From NCBI GenBank assembly GCA_964575345.1, contig CAZNQD010000006.1, positions 6,965-70,964 of the forward strand: 64,000 nucleotides of DNA, in the 5' to 3' direction. Origin of the DNA: UBA1402 sp964575345 (lineage in GTDB: Bacteria > Bacteroidota > Bacteroidia > Bacteroidales > UBA1402). Both the position numbers and the translations under genes were made by a program. Below the pieces are notes generated by a model. The model saw nothing but the letters and a program-made list of their open reading frames with translations. It was not told the origin of the DNA and did not search any database. Shown here in pieces: positions 8,011-17,594 of this stretch (position 1 is its first letter; each line of letters starts with the position of its first letter).

Positions 8011-9417
8011 ATGAATAAAGTGCAAAAAACAAAAATCGTTGATCTGCTTCAGAGAGAAGATTTTGGAACCGTAGTACAGGTCAAGGGCTGGGTCAGGACC
8101 CGGCGCGGAAATAAACAGGTAGGTTTCGTTGCTTTGAACGACGGTTCTACTATCCATAATATTCAGATTGTAGTAGAATTGGCCTCTTTTGATGAAGAAC
8201 TGCTCAAACAATTAACCACTGGTGCCTGCATCCGGGTGGATGGTGTTCTTTCGGAATCGCCTGCTGAGGGTCAAAAGGCTGAGATTCAGGCCAAAGAGAT
8301 CGAAGTATACGGTGTTGCCGATCCCAACACGTATCCTCTGCAAAAGAAAGGCCATACCCTGGAATTTTTGAGAGAAATTGCCCACTTGCGCCCCAGAACC
8401 AACACCTTTGGAGCTATCTTCAGAATAAGACATGAAATGGCCCAGGCCATTCATCGTTTTTTCCACGACAACGGCTTTTATTATTTTCATTCACCCATTA
8501 TTACGGCTTCCGATTGTGAAGGTGCAGGACAAATGTTTCAGGTTACCACCCTGAATCTGTACAATTTAAAAAAGAACGATAAGGCTGAAATCGATTATTC
8601 CGAAGACTTCTTTGGTAAACAGACCAGCCTCACTGTCTCCGGTCAGCTCGAAGCTGAATTGGCGGCAATGGCCCTGGGGGCTGTTTATACTTTCGGGCCC
8701 ACATTCAGGGCCGAGAATTCCAATACACCCCGTCACCTGGCTGAATTCTGGATGGTAGAGCCCGAAGTGGCTTTTAACGAGATTCAGGATAATATGGATT
8801 TAGCCGAAAGGTTCATTAAATACTGTATAAAGTGGGCACTGGATCGTTGTCAGGACGATTTAGCCTTCCTGAGCAAAATGTATGATAACGACTTGTTCGA
8901 CAGGCTCAGGTTTGTTGTGGAGAATCAGTTTGTACGCTTGGCCTATACCGAAGGTATCAAGATCCTGGAAGCAGCGGTTGCGCAGGGACACAAGTTTGAA
9001 TTTCCTGTTTACTGGGGTGCTGATCTGGCATCAGAACATGAACGTTATCTGGTGGAAGAGCATTTCAAAAAACCGGTGATCTTAACAGACTATCCCAAGG
9101 AGATCAAGTCTTTCTACATGAAACAGAACGACGATGGCAAAACGGTGCGGGCTATGGATGTTCTTTTTCCCAAAATCGGCGAAATCATTGGCGGCTCGCA
9201 ACGTGAAGAGAACTACGACAAATTATTGAGCCGGGCCAAAGAAATGGGAGTTCCGGACAAAGATATCTACTGGTATCTGGATACCCGTCGTTACGGTACT
9301 GCTCCTCACTCGGGTTTTGGGCTGGGCTTTGAACGCCTGTTGCTCTTTGTTACAGGCATGGCCAATATCCGCGATGTAATACCATTCCCAAGGACACCGC
9401 GTAACGCCGATTTTTAA
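8011..9417 (+). CDS. asnS: Asparaginyl-tRNA synthetase
   Basis: 468 residues, full length for a class IIb synthetase. An N-terminal OB fold binds the anticodon (GTVVQVKGWVRTRRGNKQVGFVALNDG). Class II motif 2 is in FGPTFRAENSNTPRHLAEFWMVEPE, here read at about residues 229-253, and motif 3 is GFGLGFERLLLFVTGM near the C-terminus. The ending IRDVIPFPRTPRNADF is typical of AsnRS. It charges tRNA-Asn in the cytoplasm. It lies 15 bp after the pseudouridine synthase and 16 bp before rnz, consistent with a translation/RNA-processing operon. Confidence 0.96.
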   Translation: MNKVQKTKIVDLLQREDFGTVVQVKGWVRTRRGNKQVGFVALNDGSTIHNIQIVVELASFDEELLKQLTTGACIRVDGVLSESPAEGQKAEIQAKEIEVYGVADPNTYPLQKKGHTLEFLREIAHLRPRTNTFGAIFRIRHEMAQAIHRFFHDNGFYYFHSPIITASDCEGAGQMFQVTTLNLYNLKKNDKAEIDYSEDFFGKQTSLTVSGQLEAELAAMALGAVYTFGPTFRAENSNTPRHLAEFWMVEPEVAFNEIQDNMDLAERFIKYCIKWALDRCQDDLAFLSKMYDNDLFDRLRFVVENQFVRLAYTEGIKILEAAVAQGHKFEFPVYWGADLASEHERYLVEEHFKKPVILTDYPKEIKSFYMKQNDDGKTVRAMDVLFPKIGEIIGGSQREENYDKLLSRAKEMGVPDKDIYWYLDTRRYGTAPHSGFGLGFERLLLFVTGMANIRDVIPFPRTPRNADF

Positions 9418-9433
9418 TTCAACCGGCCGGTCT

Positions 9434-10372
9434 ATGGATTGTTTTCATTTACATATTCTGGGTTGTGGTTCGGCTTTGCCTACCAAAAGACATTATCCGA
9501 CAGCGCAAATCGTACATCTGCGGGGAAAGCTGTTTATGATAGATTGCGGAGAAGGCAGTCAGCTGCAGTTCAGACAAACCGGTTTGAATTACAATCGTAT
9601 AGGCGATATTTTTATTTCTCATTTGCACGGGGATCACTGTTTTGGCCTGTTGGGCATGATTTCAACCATGGGCCTGTTGGGCAGAAACGCTCCCTTACGC
9701 ATACATGCCAGGCCGGAACTCGAAAAGCTGATGCAGCCTCAGCTGGATTATTTTTGCAGGGATTTGCCCTTTCAGGTGGAATTTGTTTCGTTCGATTCCG
9801 ACAGTTACTCTCTGGTTTACGAAGATCGCAGTCTGGAAATTTATTGTTTCCCCTTGAGCCACAGGGTTAAGTCTGCCGGTTTTTTGTTCAGGGAAAAACC
9901 TCGCCAACGGCACATAATTAAAGAGATGATTGATTTTTACGGGATTCCGCTCAAAGAGATCCCCGCCATAAAAGAAGGAGCCGACTTTGTTGATTCCCAA
10001 GGCAGGCTGATCGCTAACTATCGTCTGACCCGGCCTCCCAAAGCAACTATGTCCTATGCCTTTTGCTCCGACACAGCTTACGACGAAAACGTAATTGAGT
10101 ATATTAAAGGCGTCAACCTTCTGTATCATGAGGCTACGTTTGGAGACGATCTGGAAGAGTTGGCAGAGGCCACCATGCACTCAACAGCCTCACAGGCAGC
10201 TCGAATAGCTCAGAAAGCCGGAGTTGGACAATTGATTATTGGTCATTATTCCGCCCGTTATACCAACGAGGACATTCTTTTGCAGCAGGCCCGGGCTGTT
10301 TTTCCCAACACAGAACTGGCGGATGAGGGAAAACGCTTTGATGTGGCAGCTTTGACAGAAACAAACAAATAA
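9434..10372 (+). CDS. rnz: Ribonuclease Z
   Basis: 312 residues, the short (single-domain) form. It is a metallo-beta-lactamase-fold endonuclease that removes 3' trailers from tRNA precursors. The zinc motif SHLHGDHCFGL is intact, and HSTASQAARIA together with LIIGHYSARY carry later histidine ligands. The N-terminus LHILGCGSALPTKRHYPTAQ is the usual opening of the family. The tRNA-Val in this window lacks an encoded CCA, so it is the kind of substrate RNase Z acts on. The gene follows asnS by 16 bp. Confidence 0.93.
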   Translation: MDCFHLHILGCGSALPTKRHYPTAQIVHLRGKLFMIDCGEGSQLQFRQTGLNYNRIGDIFISHLHGDHCFGLLGMISTMGLLGRNAPLRIHARPELEKLMQPQLDYFCRDLPFQVEFVSFDSDSYSLVYEDRSLEIYCFPLSHRVKSAGFLFREKPRQRHIIKEMIDFYGIPLKEIPAIKEGADFVDSQGRLIANYRLTRPPKATMSYAFCSDTAYDENVIEYIKGVNLLYHEATFGDDLEELAEATMHSTASQAARIAQKAGVGQLIIGHYSARYTNEDILLQQARAVFPNTELADEGKRFDVAALTETNK

Positions 10373-10402
10373 TCCATTAATTTTAGCTCTAAATTCGAAA
10401 CC

Positions 10403-11959
10403 ATGCCCAGGCGACTTCTGATATGCATAGTGTTTAGTCTGATTCTACAGCAGGTCGCTACGCAAAATCGTCAAAGTCCACAAGCCCCTTTGCCAGAGCC
10501 CAAGGTTTTTTTTAGCCTCCGACAGGCAGAACAGCTCCCTCCCAAGCATGAATTCAGAGGAGCCTGGCTGCACACGGTTGCCCAAACCAAATACGCCGCC
10601 ATGAGCGAACGCGAAATGAAACAGTATTTCAGCCGTTTGCTCGACCTTTTACACAATGCCGGAATCAATACGGTCATTTTTCAGATTCGTCCTCAGGCCG
10701 ATGCCTGGTATAATTCTTCGCTTGAACCCTGGAGTGAATTCATAACAGGCAAGGCAGGAAAAAATCCCGGCTGGGATCCACTGGCTTACATGGTAGACGA
10801 ATGTCATCGCCGCAATATGGATATCCACGCCTGGATCAACCCCTACCGCGTGAAACTGACCGCCCGCGAGAGCGCATTCAAAGAACCCTTTATTCGCAAA
10901 AACAGCAAATGGATAGTCCGTTACGGAAATGCCCTTTGGTTCGATCCGGGAATTCCCGACTGCCGTAAACACATTGTCAAAGTGGTTCGTGACATAGTAC
11001 ACAACTACGATATTGACGGTATCCACATGGATGATTATTTCTATCCCTATCCCATAGCCGGCTTAAATTTTCCCGATGATACCAGTTTTAAAAATTACGG
11101 TATGTCTCAGGGTTACAGTTCCTCGCAAAAAAGCGACTGGCGACGTAACAACGTGAACACTCTGGTGAGAGAATTGCACGAAACTATCCGTGATATCAAA
11201 CCCTGGGTACGTTTCGGCATCAGTCCGTTTGGTATTCACCGTAATATCAAACAAGACCCTCAGGGCAGCCTGACTGACGGCCTGAGCAACTACGACGACC
11301 TCTATGCCGACGCCCTGCTTTGGATGAAGGAAGGCTGGATTGATTATTGCGTGCCGCAGTTGTATTGGGAAATCGGGCATAGCAGAGCCGATTATAAAAC
11401 CCTGGCCGAATGGTGGGGTAAATTGAATTTTGCCACTTCCGTCTATGTGGGGCAGGATATTGTCAGGACGATGAATCCCGGCCAGTTACAGGAAAAAATG
11501 AGTCTGATCCGCAACAACGGCGGCCTGAAGGGAAATTGTTTCTGGCCCGCCTATGAGCTGGAAAACAACGCCGGGCATATTGTGGACAGCCTGGTGCTGA
11601 ATTATCATTATTATCCCTCCCTACCTCCGGTGGATCTTCTGGCGGAACATCGGGCTCCCGAGCCTGTGTATGAACTGGACTTAAGAGATGATTACAAAAT
11701 CGGAAAACATTTGTCCTGGAAAACGCTGCGTCCCCGTTCCGAAATGGAACGTCCGGCCTATTTCGTTATCTATCGATTCTTAAAAGGTTACGAACCCGAA
11801 AACATCGAGGATCCCAGAAACATAATTGGAATTACCCAAAATCGTCATTTTGTCTTACCCTCACATCCCTATTCCGGTGATTGGGTATATATGGTCACAG
11901 CCCTGAGCCGTGTGCATTGTGAAAGTGCTCCCGAAGGTATTGTGTTGCGGGTATATTGA
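10403..11959 (+). CDS. GHL10 / family-10-like glycosyl hydrolase, secreted
   Basis: 518 residues. A signal peptide (MPRRLLICIVFSLILQQVAT) is followed by a TIM-barrel glycosidase of the GHL10 (formerly DUF187) family: EFRGAWLHTVAQTKY, INTVIFQIRPQADAWYNS, DIHAWINPYRV, YDIDGIHMDDYFYPYP and PWVRFGISPFGI are the strand motifs recalled for this family. The C-terminal about 100 residues look like a fibronectin-like or accessory domain. The substrate is unknown; some family members act on peptidoglycan-like or exopolysaccharide glycans. Its stop codon abuts the stop of the convergent chromate transporter gene with no spacer. Confidence 0.85.
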   Translation: MPRRLLICIVFSLILQQVATQNRQSPQAPLPEPKVFFSLRQAEQLPPKHEFRGAWLHTVAQTKYAAMSEREMKQYFSRLLDLLHNAGINTVIFQIRPQADAWYNSSLEPWSEFITGKAGKNPGWDPLAYMVDECHRRNMDIHAWINPYRVKLTARESAFKEPFIRKNSKWIVRYGNALWFDPGIPDCRKHIVKVVRDIVHNYDIDGIHMDDYFYPYPIAGLNFPDDTSFKNYGMSQGYSSSQKSDWRRNNVNTLVRELHETIRDIKPWVRFGISPFGIHRNIKQDPQGSLTDGLSNYDDLYADALLWMKEGWIDYCVPQLYWEIGHSRADYKTLAEWWGKLNFATSVYVGQDIVRTMNPGQLQEKMSLIRNNGGLKGNCFWPAYELENNAGHIVDSLVLNYHYYPSLPPVDLLAEHRAPEPVYELDLRDDYKIGKHLSWKTLRPRSEMERPAYFVIYRFLKGYEPENIEDPRNIIGITQNRHFVLPSHPYSGDWVYMVTALSRVHCESAPEGIVLRVY

Positions 11960-12484
11960 TCAGTAAACAAGCAGCCCTGTAAGTCCGGCCAGAACAATCA
12001 GTAAAATGGGATGCACCTTAAACACCCAGCTGAGCAAGAAACTACAGCCAAAGATGATCAGGCTGATGTAATCAGAGAAATTTTGTGCGTTCATCAACAA
12101 AATTGCGGCAGATCCCACCAGTCCGACTGTGACGGGTTTAATACCGTCGAATGCCGCCGAGATCCACTTGTTTTGTCTAAAAGCCTGAATAAAGCGCACA
12201 ATAGCATACATGACAACCAGCGAAGGCAGGCTTACGGCAAAGGTGGCCAGCATAGATCCCCAGACATTGCCGGTCACCGTATAACCAACATAGGTAGCCA
12301 TATTGATACCGATAGGGCCGGGTGTAACCTGGGAGATGGCCACCATATCGGTGAATTCAGCGTGACTGATCCACTGATGCTTCAGTACCATTTCATGCTC
12401 GATAAGCGAAAGCATGGCATAGCCTCCTCCAAAATTGAAGAAGCCTATCTTTAAGTAGGTAATGAATAATTGCCAGTAAATCAT
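11960..12484 (-). CDS. chrA: Chromate transporter (CHR) half-protein, second of pair
   Basis: 174 residues from the ATG at 12484. It has a single CHR domain with the hallmark FFNFGGGYAMLSLIEHE and SQVTPGPIGINMATYVGY, followed by hydrophobic spans (MLATFAVSLPSLVVMYAIV and SLIIFGCSFLLSWVF). The start overlaps the stop of the upstream half by four bases (ATGA), a sign of translational coupling, so the longer frame starting at 12550 is rejected. Short-chain CHR proteins act in pairs as an inner-membrane anion exporter. Chromate is the classical substrate, but the physiological substrate in anaerobes is unclear. Confidence 0.85.
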   Translation of the reverse strand: MIYWQLFITYLKIGFFNFGGGYAMLSLIEHEMVLKHQWISHAEFTDMVAISQVTPGPIGINMATYVGYTVTGNVWGSMLATFAVSLPSLVVMYAIVRFIQAFRQNKWISAAFDGIKPVTVGLVGSAAILLMNAQNFSDYISLIIFGCSFLLSWVFKVHPILLIVLAGLTGLLVY

Positions 12485-13050
12485 GAATGCTTTCTTTTTG
12501 CGATCAAAAACCATAAGATACCACCCAGGCCACCTGACAGGATAATCCAAATGGGACTTACTCCCAGAAAGCCAACCAGGAGGGCTGTACCGATAGGAAT
12601 GAACATGGTTCTAAGCGTAATATGGGCTGATTTTGCCAAACGAAAAAGAGGTGCAGCAATCAAACCGACCACTGCCGGCCGAATGCCTTTGAAGATGCTT
12701 TCCACTGTGGGATTGTCCCTGAAAGAAGAAAATACTGTGGCGATGAGTAATATAATCACAAAGGAGGGTAGCACTGCTCCCAGGCTGGCCAAATACATGC
12801 CGGATTTTCCCCTGGCTTTGTAGCCCACGGAAACGGCGATATTCATAGCAATAATTCCGGGTGCACTTTGGGCAAGAGCCAGCAGTTCCAGAAATTCTTC
12901 CCGGTCAAACCAGCCTTTTTTATCGATTAATTCTTTTTCGATAAGCGGGATCATGGCGTAACCTCCACCTATGGTAAAAGCTCCCAGCTTGAGAAAAGTG
13001 AAAAACAGCTCGCTTAAGCCCGCCTTTATGCTTGTTTCTTTTCTATCCAT
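12481..13050 (-). CDS. chrA: Chromate transporter (CHR) half-protein, first of pair
   Basis: About 189 residues from the ATG at 13050. It contains the CHR motif AFTIGGGYAMIPLIEKE and QSAPGIIAMNIAVSVGY, and at least four hydrophobic segments. It overlaps the 3' end of purL by 25 bp, so it is probably co-transcribed with purL. A start at 13080 is possible but less likely. The two halves face each other as inverted-topology partners in this family, which is general family knowledge and not read here. Confidence 0.83.
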   Translation of the reverse strand: MDRKETSIKAGLSELFFTFLKLGAFTIGGGYAMIPLIEKELIDKKGWFDREEFLELLALAQSAPGIIAMNIAVSVGYKARGKSGMYLASLGAVLPSFVIILLIATVFSSFRDNPTVESIFKGIRPAVVGLIAAPLFRLAKSAHITLRTMFIPIGTALLVGFLGVSPIWIILSGGLGGILWFLIAKRKHS

Positions 13051-16000
13051 TCCCTGGCATTGACAAAGGCCTCTATCCATGGTGTCACCTCGTCTGTTTT
13101 GTTTCTTTCGGCGGGGTAATGAGCCCATTGCCAGGGGAAGACAGCTCTTTCGAGATGAGGCATCATGGCCAGATGCCTGCCATCAGCCGAGCAAATACCG
13201 GCTGCTGAATATTTCGATCCGTTCGGATTGGCCGGGTAGGCATCGTAGTTGTATTTGGCCACTATATGGTATTTATCTTCGGTATAAGGCAAATCAAATT
13301 TACCCTCTCCGTGGGCTATCCAAATGCCCAGTTTGTTGCCGGCCAAAGAACCAAACATAACGGAATGATTTTCGGGAATAGCCACGGATACAAATTCCGA
13401 TTCAAATTTATGCGAATCGTTGTGCAACATCCTGGGTTTATCCTTGTGTCCCGGATAAATCAAGTCGAGAGCAACCATGCATTGGCAGCCGTTGCAGATA
13501 CCCAGGCTCAGGGTGTCGGGGCGCGCGTAAAAAGCATCCAGGCTTTTTTTGGCCGTGGGGTTGAATAAAAAGCCTCCGGCCCAACCCTTGGCCGAGCCCA
13601 ATACGTCCGAGTTGGAGAAACCACCTACAAACACGATCATGTTAATGTCTTCGAGTGTTTCCCGGCCCGACATCAGGTCAGTCATGTGGACATCTTTCAC
13701 ATCAAAGCCGGCCAGGTGGAGGCAATAAGCCATTTCGCGGTCGCCGTTAACGCCTTTTTCGCGTATGATGGCAGCTTTTATACCGCTGCGGCCTTTGCGA
13801 TCGGGAGAAATACCGTATTGACGGAAGCTGCCCAGGAAATTCTTGCCGAAGTTGAATTCCAATGCATGATTTTTGTAATTGGAAAATCGTTCCAGCGCTG
13901 CTTTTTCACCACTTTGCCTGCGATCGAGTAAATAAGAGGGTCGATACCAAATGTCGCGTAAGGCATCGATGTCCAGTTGCTGTTTTTCAGTCTGCAGTTG
14001 AATGTTCAGGCTGCGTTCGGGGATATAATTGCCCAGACGGCAGAAGCGGATACCGGCTTGTGTCAGGTATTCTTCGGTTTCTTCGGGATTTTTTACCTGA
14101 ACAAGGACAGACGGATTTTCGGCAAAAAGTAAATGAATCAGGTCTTTGTTGCTCTCGTGCAGGGCGGCCAACGAATTTAAATCAATATCCAGTCCTCCGT
14201 TTACATTGGGGAAGCACATTTCGAGCAGAGCTGTTATAAGGCCTCCGGCCGAAACGTCGTGTCCGGCAGTGATCAGGCCCTTTTCCAGCATGCTTTGCAC
14301 GGTGTTGAAGGCAGCCCGAAAATAGGTAGCACTCTTTACCTGAGGCACTTCCTGGCCCAGTTTGTTCAGGCTTTGAGCCAGGGCTGAACCACCGAGCTTA
14401 GGCTTATCTGCCGTAAAGTCGATGTAATAAACCGGGTAATCCGGATTGGAAGTTATTACGGGAGTGACGATTTTGCGAATATCCGAAACTTCGGCTCCGG
14501 CCGAAATAATGACCGTGCCCGGAGAGAAGACCTTCTCCTTGCCGTATTGCTGAGTCATCGACAGAGAATCTTTTCCGGTAGGGATATTGATACCCAGGGC
14601 AATGGAAAAGTCGCTGGCGGCTTGTACCGCCTTGTACAGGCGGGCATCTTCGCCCGGATTTTTACAGGGCCACATCCAGTTGGCCGAAAGGGAAACACCG
14701 GCGAGCTTATCGCTCAGGGGAGCCCATACAATATTGGTGAGTGCTTCGGCAATAGCAAGCACAGAGCCGGCTTCCGGATCAACCAGGGCTGCCTGGGGTG
14801 CATGGCCTATAGAGGTGGCAATGCCGGCCCTGCCTCTGTAATCGAGTGCAACAGCTCCCAAATCGCAAACAGGAAGCTGTATTTCGCCGGCACATTGTTG
14901 ACGGGCTACCTTGCCGGTTACCGAGCGGTCTACTTTGTTGGTGAGCCAATCTTTACAGGCAACGGCTTCGAGCTGTAAAACTCCCTGAATATATTCATTC
15001 AGTTTGGCCGGGTCGTAAGTCAGGGCGCTGAACGTTTCATCGATGGTCTGGTCGGTAATAACCGTGCGCGGTGGTTTACCGAACATGTCGTCGAGTTGCA
15101 TATCGATGGGACAGTCTCCGTTCTTTTCTTTAAAAACGAAACGCATATCGCCGGTAGTTTCGCCCACCACGTACATCGGGGCACGCTCGCGGTCGGCAAT
15201 CTGGCGCATAAGTGGCAAGTCCTCCTCGTTGACTAGCAGGCCCATTCTTTCCTGGCTCTCGTTTCCGATAATTTCTTTGGCAGAAAGTGTGGGATCGCCT
15301 ATGGGCAATTTATCCATTTCTATGAGGCCTCCGGTAGATTCCACGAGTTCCGACAGGCAGTTCAGATGCCCGCCTGCTCCGTGATCGTGTATGGATACAA
15401 TGGGGTTATGAGTCGATTCGGCCAAGGCCCTGATGACGTTGGCTACCCTTTTTTGCATTTCAGGATTGGCTCTTTGCACAGCGTTCAGTTCGATGGCGTT
15501 GGAATATTTGCCCGTATCAACCGAAGATACGGCTCCTCCGCCCATACCGATGCGGTAATTGTCTCCACCCAATACAACTATTTTTTGTCCTGTACGGGGT
15601 ATTTCTTTCAGAGCATCTGTTTTGTTGGCATAACCCACTCCGCCGGCCAGCATGATGACCTTATCGTAGGCGTATTTTTTTTGATTCTCTTCGTGTTCAA
15701 ATGTCAGCAAAGAGCCGCAAATCAAGGGCTGGCCAAATTTGTTGCCGAAATCGCTGGCTCCGTTCGAGGCTTTGATCAGGATTTGTTCGGGAGTTTGATA
15801 GAGCCAGGGCCTTGCCTGTATGGCTTGTTCCCAGCTGCGGCTTTTATCGTTGCGGGCGTAGGAAGTCATGTAAACGGCTGTTCCGGCAATGGGCAATGAT
15901 GCTTTGCCACCGCCCAGGCGGTCCCTGATTTCTCCCCCGGTTCCGGTCGATGCTCCGTTGAAGGGCTCTACAGTGGTGGGGAAGTTATGTGTTTCGGCTT

Positions 16001-16733
16001 TGAGCGAAATCACCGATTCGATGTCACGGGTTTCGAAAAACTCGGCTTTGTCTCCCGCAGCGGGAGCAAATTGTTCAATGCGGGGGCCCTGGTTAAAAGC
16101 CACATTGTCTTTATAAGCCGATACCAATTTGTTGGGATGAGCCTCCGAGGTCTTGCGGATCAGCTTGAACAGAGAATCCTCTTTGGCTTCTCCGTCAATG
16201 ACAAAGATACCATTGAAAATTTTGTGCCTGCAATGTTCGGAATTGACCTGAGAGAAGCCGAAAACTTCACTGTCAGTAAGGTAGCGGCCAATTTTTTTGG
16301 ACACCCTTTCCAGGTAATCAATTTCATCGGGACTTAAGGCCAGGCCTTCTTGTTCGTTGTAGGCGGCAATATCCTGAATGTATAGTATGGGTTCGGGTTT
16401 TTTGTGAATGCTGAACACTTCCTGATCCAGGACTTTGTAAATGCGTTGCAACATAGGGTCGTGTTCAGCTTGGGGATCGGTTACGGGAGTAAACTCTTCG
16501 ATGCGTGAGATGCCTTTGAGTCCAAGATTTAAAGCCATTTCCACGGCATTGGTACTCCAGGGAGTAATCATCTCGCGCCTCGGCCCGATAAAAATGCCTT
16601 CGATTTGTGGCAAATTCAGGTTTTGAGCCTGGTTAAACAACCAGATCAGCTTATGGATTTCCTCTTGGGAAAAATTACGGTCGGCTTGCACAGCGAGCAC
16701 GTTTCCGGCAGGGTTTTTAAAGAAATGAATCAT
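13026..16733 (-). CDS. purL: Phosphoribosylformylglycinamidine synthase (large, single-chain)
   Basis: 1235 residues from the ATG at 16733, the size of the single-chain PurL that combines synthetase and glutaminase. It converts FGAR plus glutamine and ATP to FGAM. The synthetase domain shows SEVFGFSQVNSEHCRHK and LKAETHNFPTTVEPFNGAST. The C-terminal glutaminase has LGICNGCQCMVALDLI with the nucleophile Cys and a later HLERAVFPWQ. I rejected the start at 16775 because a -7 box (16773-16780) overlaps it. Two chromate-transporter genes follow directly. Confidence 0.96.
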   Translation of the reverse strand: MIHFFKNPAGNVLAVQADRNFSQEEIHKLIWLFNQAQNLNLPQIEGIFIGPRREMITPWSTNAVEMALNLGLKGISRIEEFTPVTDPQAEHDPMLQRIYKVLDQEVFSIHKKPEPILYIQDIAAYNEQEGLALSPDEIDYLERVSKKIGRYLTDSEVFGFSQVNSEHCRHKIFNGIFVIDGEAKEDSLFKLIRKTSEAHPNKLVSAYKDNVAFNQGPRIEQFAPAAGDKAEFFETRDIESVISLKAETHNFPTTVEPFNGASTGTGGEIRDRLGGGKASLPIAGTAVYMTSYARNDKSRSWEQAIQARPWLYQTPEQILIKASNGASDFGNKFGQPLICGSLLTFEHEENQKKYAYDKVIMLAGGVGYANKTDALKEIPRTGQKIVVLGGDNYRIGMGGGAVSSVDTGKYSNAIELNAVQRANPEMQKRVANVIRALAESTHNPIVSIHDHGAGGHLNCLSELVESTGGLIEMDKLPIGDPTLSAKEIIGNESQERMGLLVNEEDLPLMRQIADRERAPMYVVGETTGDMRFVFKEKNGDCPIDMQLDDMFGKPPRTVITDQTIDETFSALTYDPAKLNEYIQGVLQLEAVACKDWLTNKVDRSVTGKVARQQCAGEIQLPVCDLGAVALDYRGRAGIATSIGHAPQAALVDPEAGSVLAIAEALTNIVWAPLSDKLAGVSLSANWMWPCKNPGEDARLYKAVQAASDFSIALGINIPTGKDSLSMTQQYGKEKVFSPGTVIISAGAEVSDIRKIVTPVITSNPDYPVYYIDFTADKPKLGGSALAQSLNKLGQEVPQVKSATYFRAAFNTVQSMLEKGLITAGHDVSAGGLITALLEMCFPNVNGGLDIDLNSLAALHESNKDLIHLLFAENPSVLVQVKNPEETEEYLTQAGIRFCRLGNYIPERSLNIQLQTEKQQLDIDALRDIWYRPSYLLDRRQSGEKAALERFSNYKNHALEFNFGKNFLGSFRQYGISPDRKGRSGIKAAIIREKGVNGDREMAYCLHLAGFDVKDVHMTDLMSGRETLEDINMIVFVGGFSNSDVLGSAKGWAGGFLFNPTAKKSLDAFYARPDTLSLGICNGCQCMVALDLIYPGHKDKPRMLHNDSHKFESEFVSVAIPENHSVMFGSLAGNKLGIWIAHGEGKFDLPYTEDKYHIVAKYNYDAYPANPNGSKYSAAGICSADGRHLAMMPHLERAVFPWQWAHYPAERNKTDEVTPWIEAFVNAREWIEKKQA

Positions 16734-16772
16734 AAGGGAATGGTTTACAACAGGACTCTCGAAATCCTGCTG

Positions 16773-16780
16773 CAAAGGTA
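16773..16780 (-). promoter_or_regulatory. -7 box for purL
   Basis: The minus strand reads TACCTTTG, matching TAnnTTTG, 39 bp before the ATG at 16733. It lies back to back with the plus-strand box at 16804. Confidence 0.55.
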
Positions 16781-16803
16781 GCTAAAAAATCAACATACGG
16801 AGT

Positions 16804-16811
16804 TATATTTG
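16804..16811 (+). promoter_or_regulatory. -7 box for the CBM9-like gene
   Basis: TATATTTG matches TAnnTTTG, 22 bp before the ATG at 16834. It diverges from the purL promoter. Confidence 0.55.
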
Positions 16812-16833
16812 CAGTCAGCAATAGCAGGCTTAT

Positions 16834-17511
16834 ATGAAGAAACAAACCCCTTTGCCCCTAATTCAATCTTTGGATTCACTAAGCCTTGAATCAGAAAGCG
16901 ATAGTATACGCGAATTGCTCCACAGGCAAGGTTCCGTTTTGAAGCTGGACTGCCTCAACTGGCCGGAGAATTTTCCTTATGCCCCCAAAACCCGGCTTAG
17001 TCTGGGCAGGAGCAGTTCGGGCATTTATCTTCATTTTTCAGTAGAAGAAATAGAAAAGCGTACAAGTCATTATAACGACAACGCGCCGATATGGCAGGAC
17101 AGTTGTGTGGAATTTTTTGTTGCTCTGCCCTCAGAAGGGGCATATTTCAATTTCGAGTTCAACTCTTTGGGATTTTGCCTGGCTTCCAGAAGGAAAAGCC
17201 GCGAAGAATATGCGCTTTTCGGTCCTGAACAACTGGCATTAATCAAACGCTGTCCCAGGAATGAAAATGCCTGCCCTGCTGAACTTTCTCCGGAGGCTGG
17301 TGACAGGCCAGCTCAGTCGTGGTCTCTGACTGTATACATACCCTTTATGTTATTGGGCCTTGATTACAGGTGTTTACCTTCTGTCCTGAAAGCCAATTTT
17401 TATAAGTGTTGTTCTGCTTGTTCCGAAAAGCATTACCTGAGCTGGAGCCCTGTTCATTCGGCAAAACCGGATTTTCACCGTCCTGAGGATTTTGGGCTCT
17501 TAGTTTTGTAA
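16834..17511 (+). CDS. CBM9-like (carbohydrate-binding family 9-like) protein
   Basis: 225 residues, no signal peptide. IYLHFSVEEIEKRTSHYNDNA followed within about ten residues by WQDSCVEFFV, and later YFNFEFNSLGFCLASRRKS, match the beta-sandwich family annotated as carbohydrate-binding family 9-like in Bacteroidales. True CBM9 modules bind sugar chain ends, but these stand-alone, apparently cytoplasmic homologues have no defined role. It is transcribed alone from its own promoter, divergent from purL. Confidence in the family is moderate and in any function low. Confidence 0.65.
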   Translation: MKKQTPLPLIQSLDSLSLESESDSIRELLHRQGSVLKLDCLNWPENFPYAPKTRLSLGRSSSGIYLHFSVEEIEKRTSHYNDNAPIWQDSCVEFFVALPSEGAYFNFEFNSLGFCLASRRKSREEYALFGPEQLALIKRCPRNENACPAELSPEAGDRPAQSWSLTVYIPFMLLGLDYRCLPSVLKANFYKCCSACSEKHYLSWSPVHSAKPDFHRPEDFGLLVL

Positions 17512-17594
17512 GAGCAGTAGCATAGTGCAAAGTTATACGAATCTGTAAACGAGTTATTGCTGAAAAGTATGCTTTGGCAAGTATAGTTTATCTG

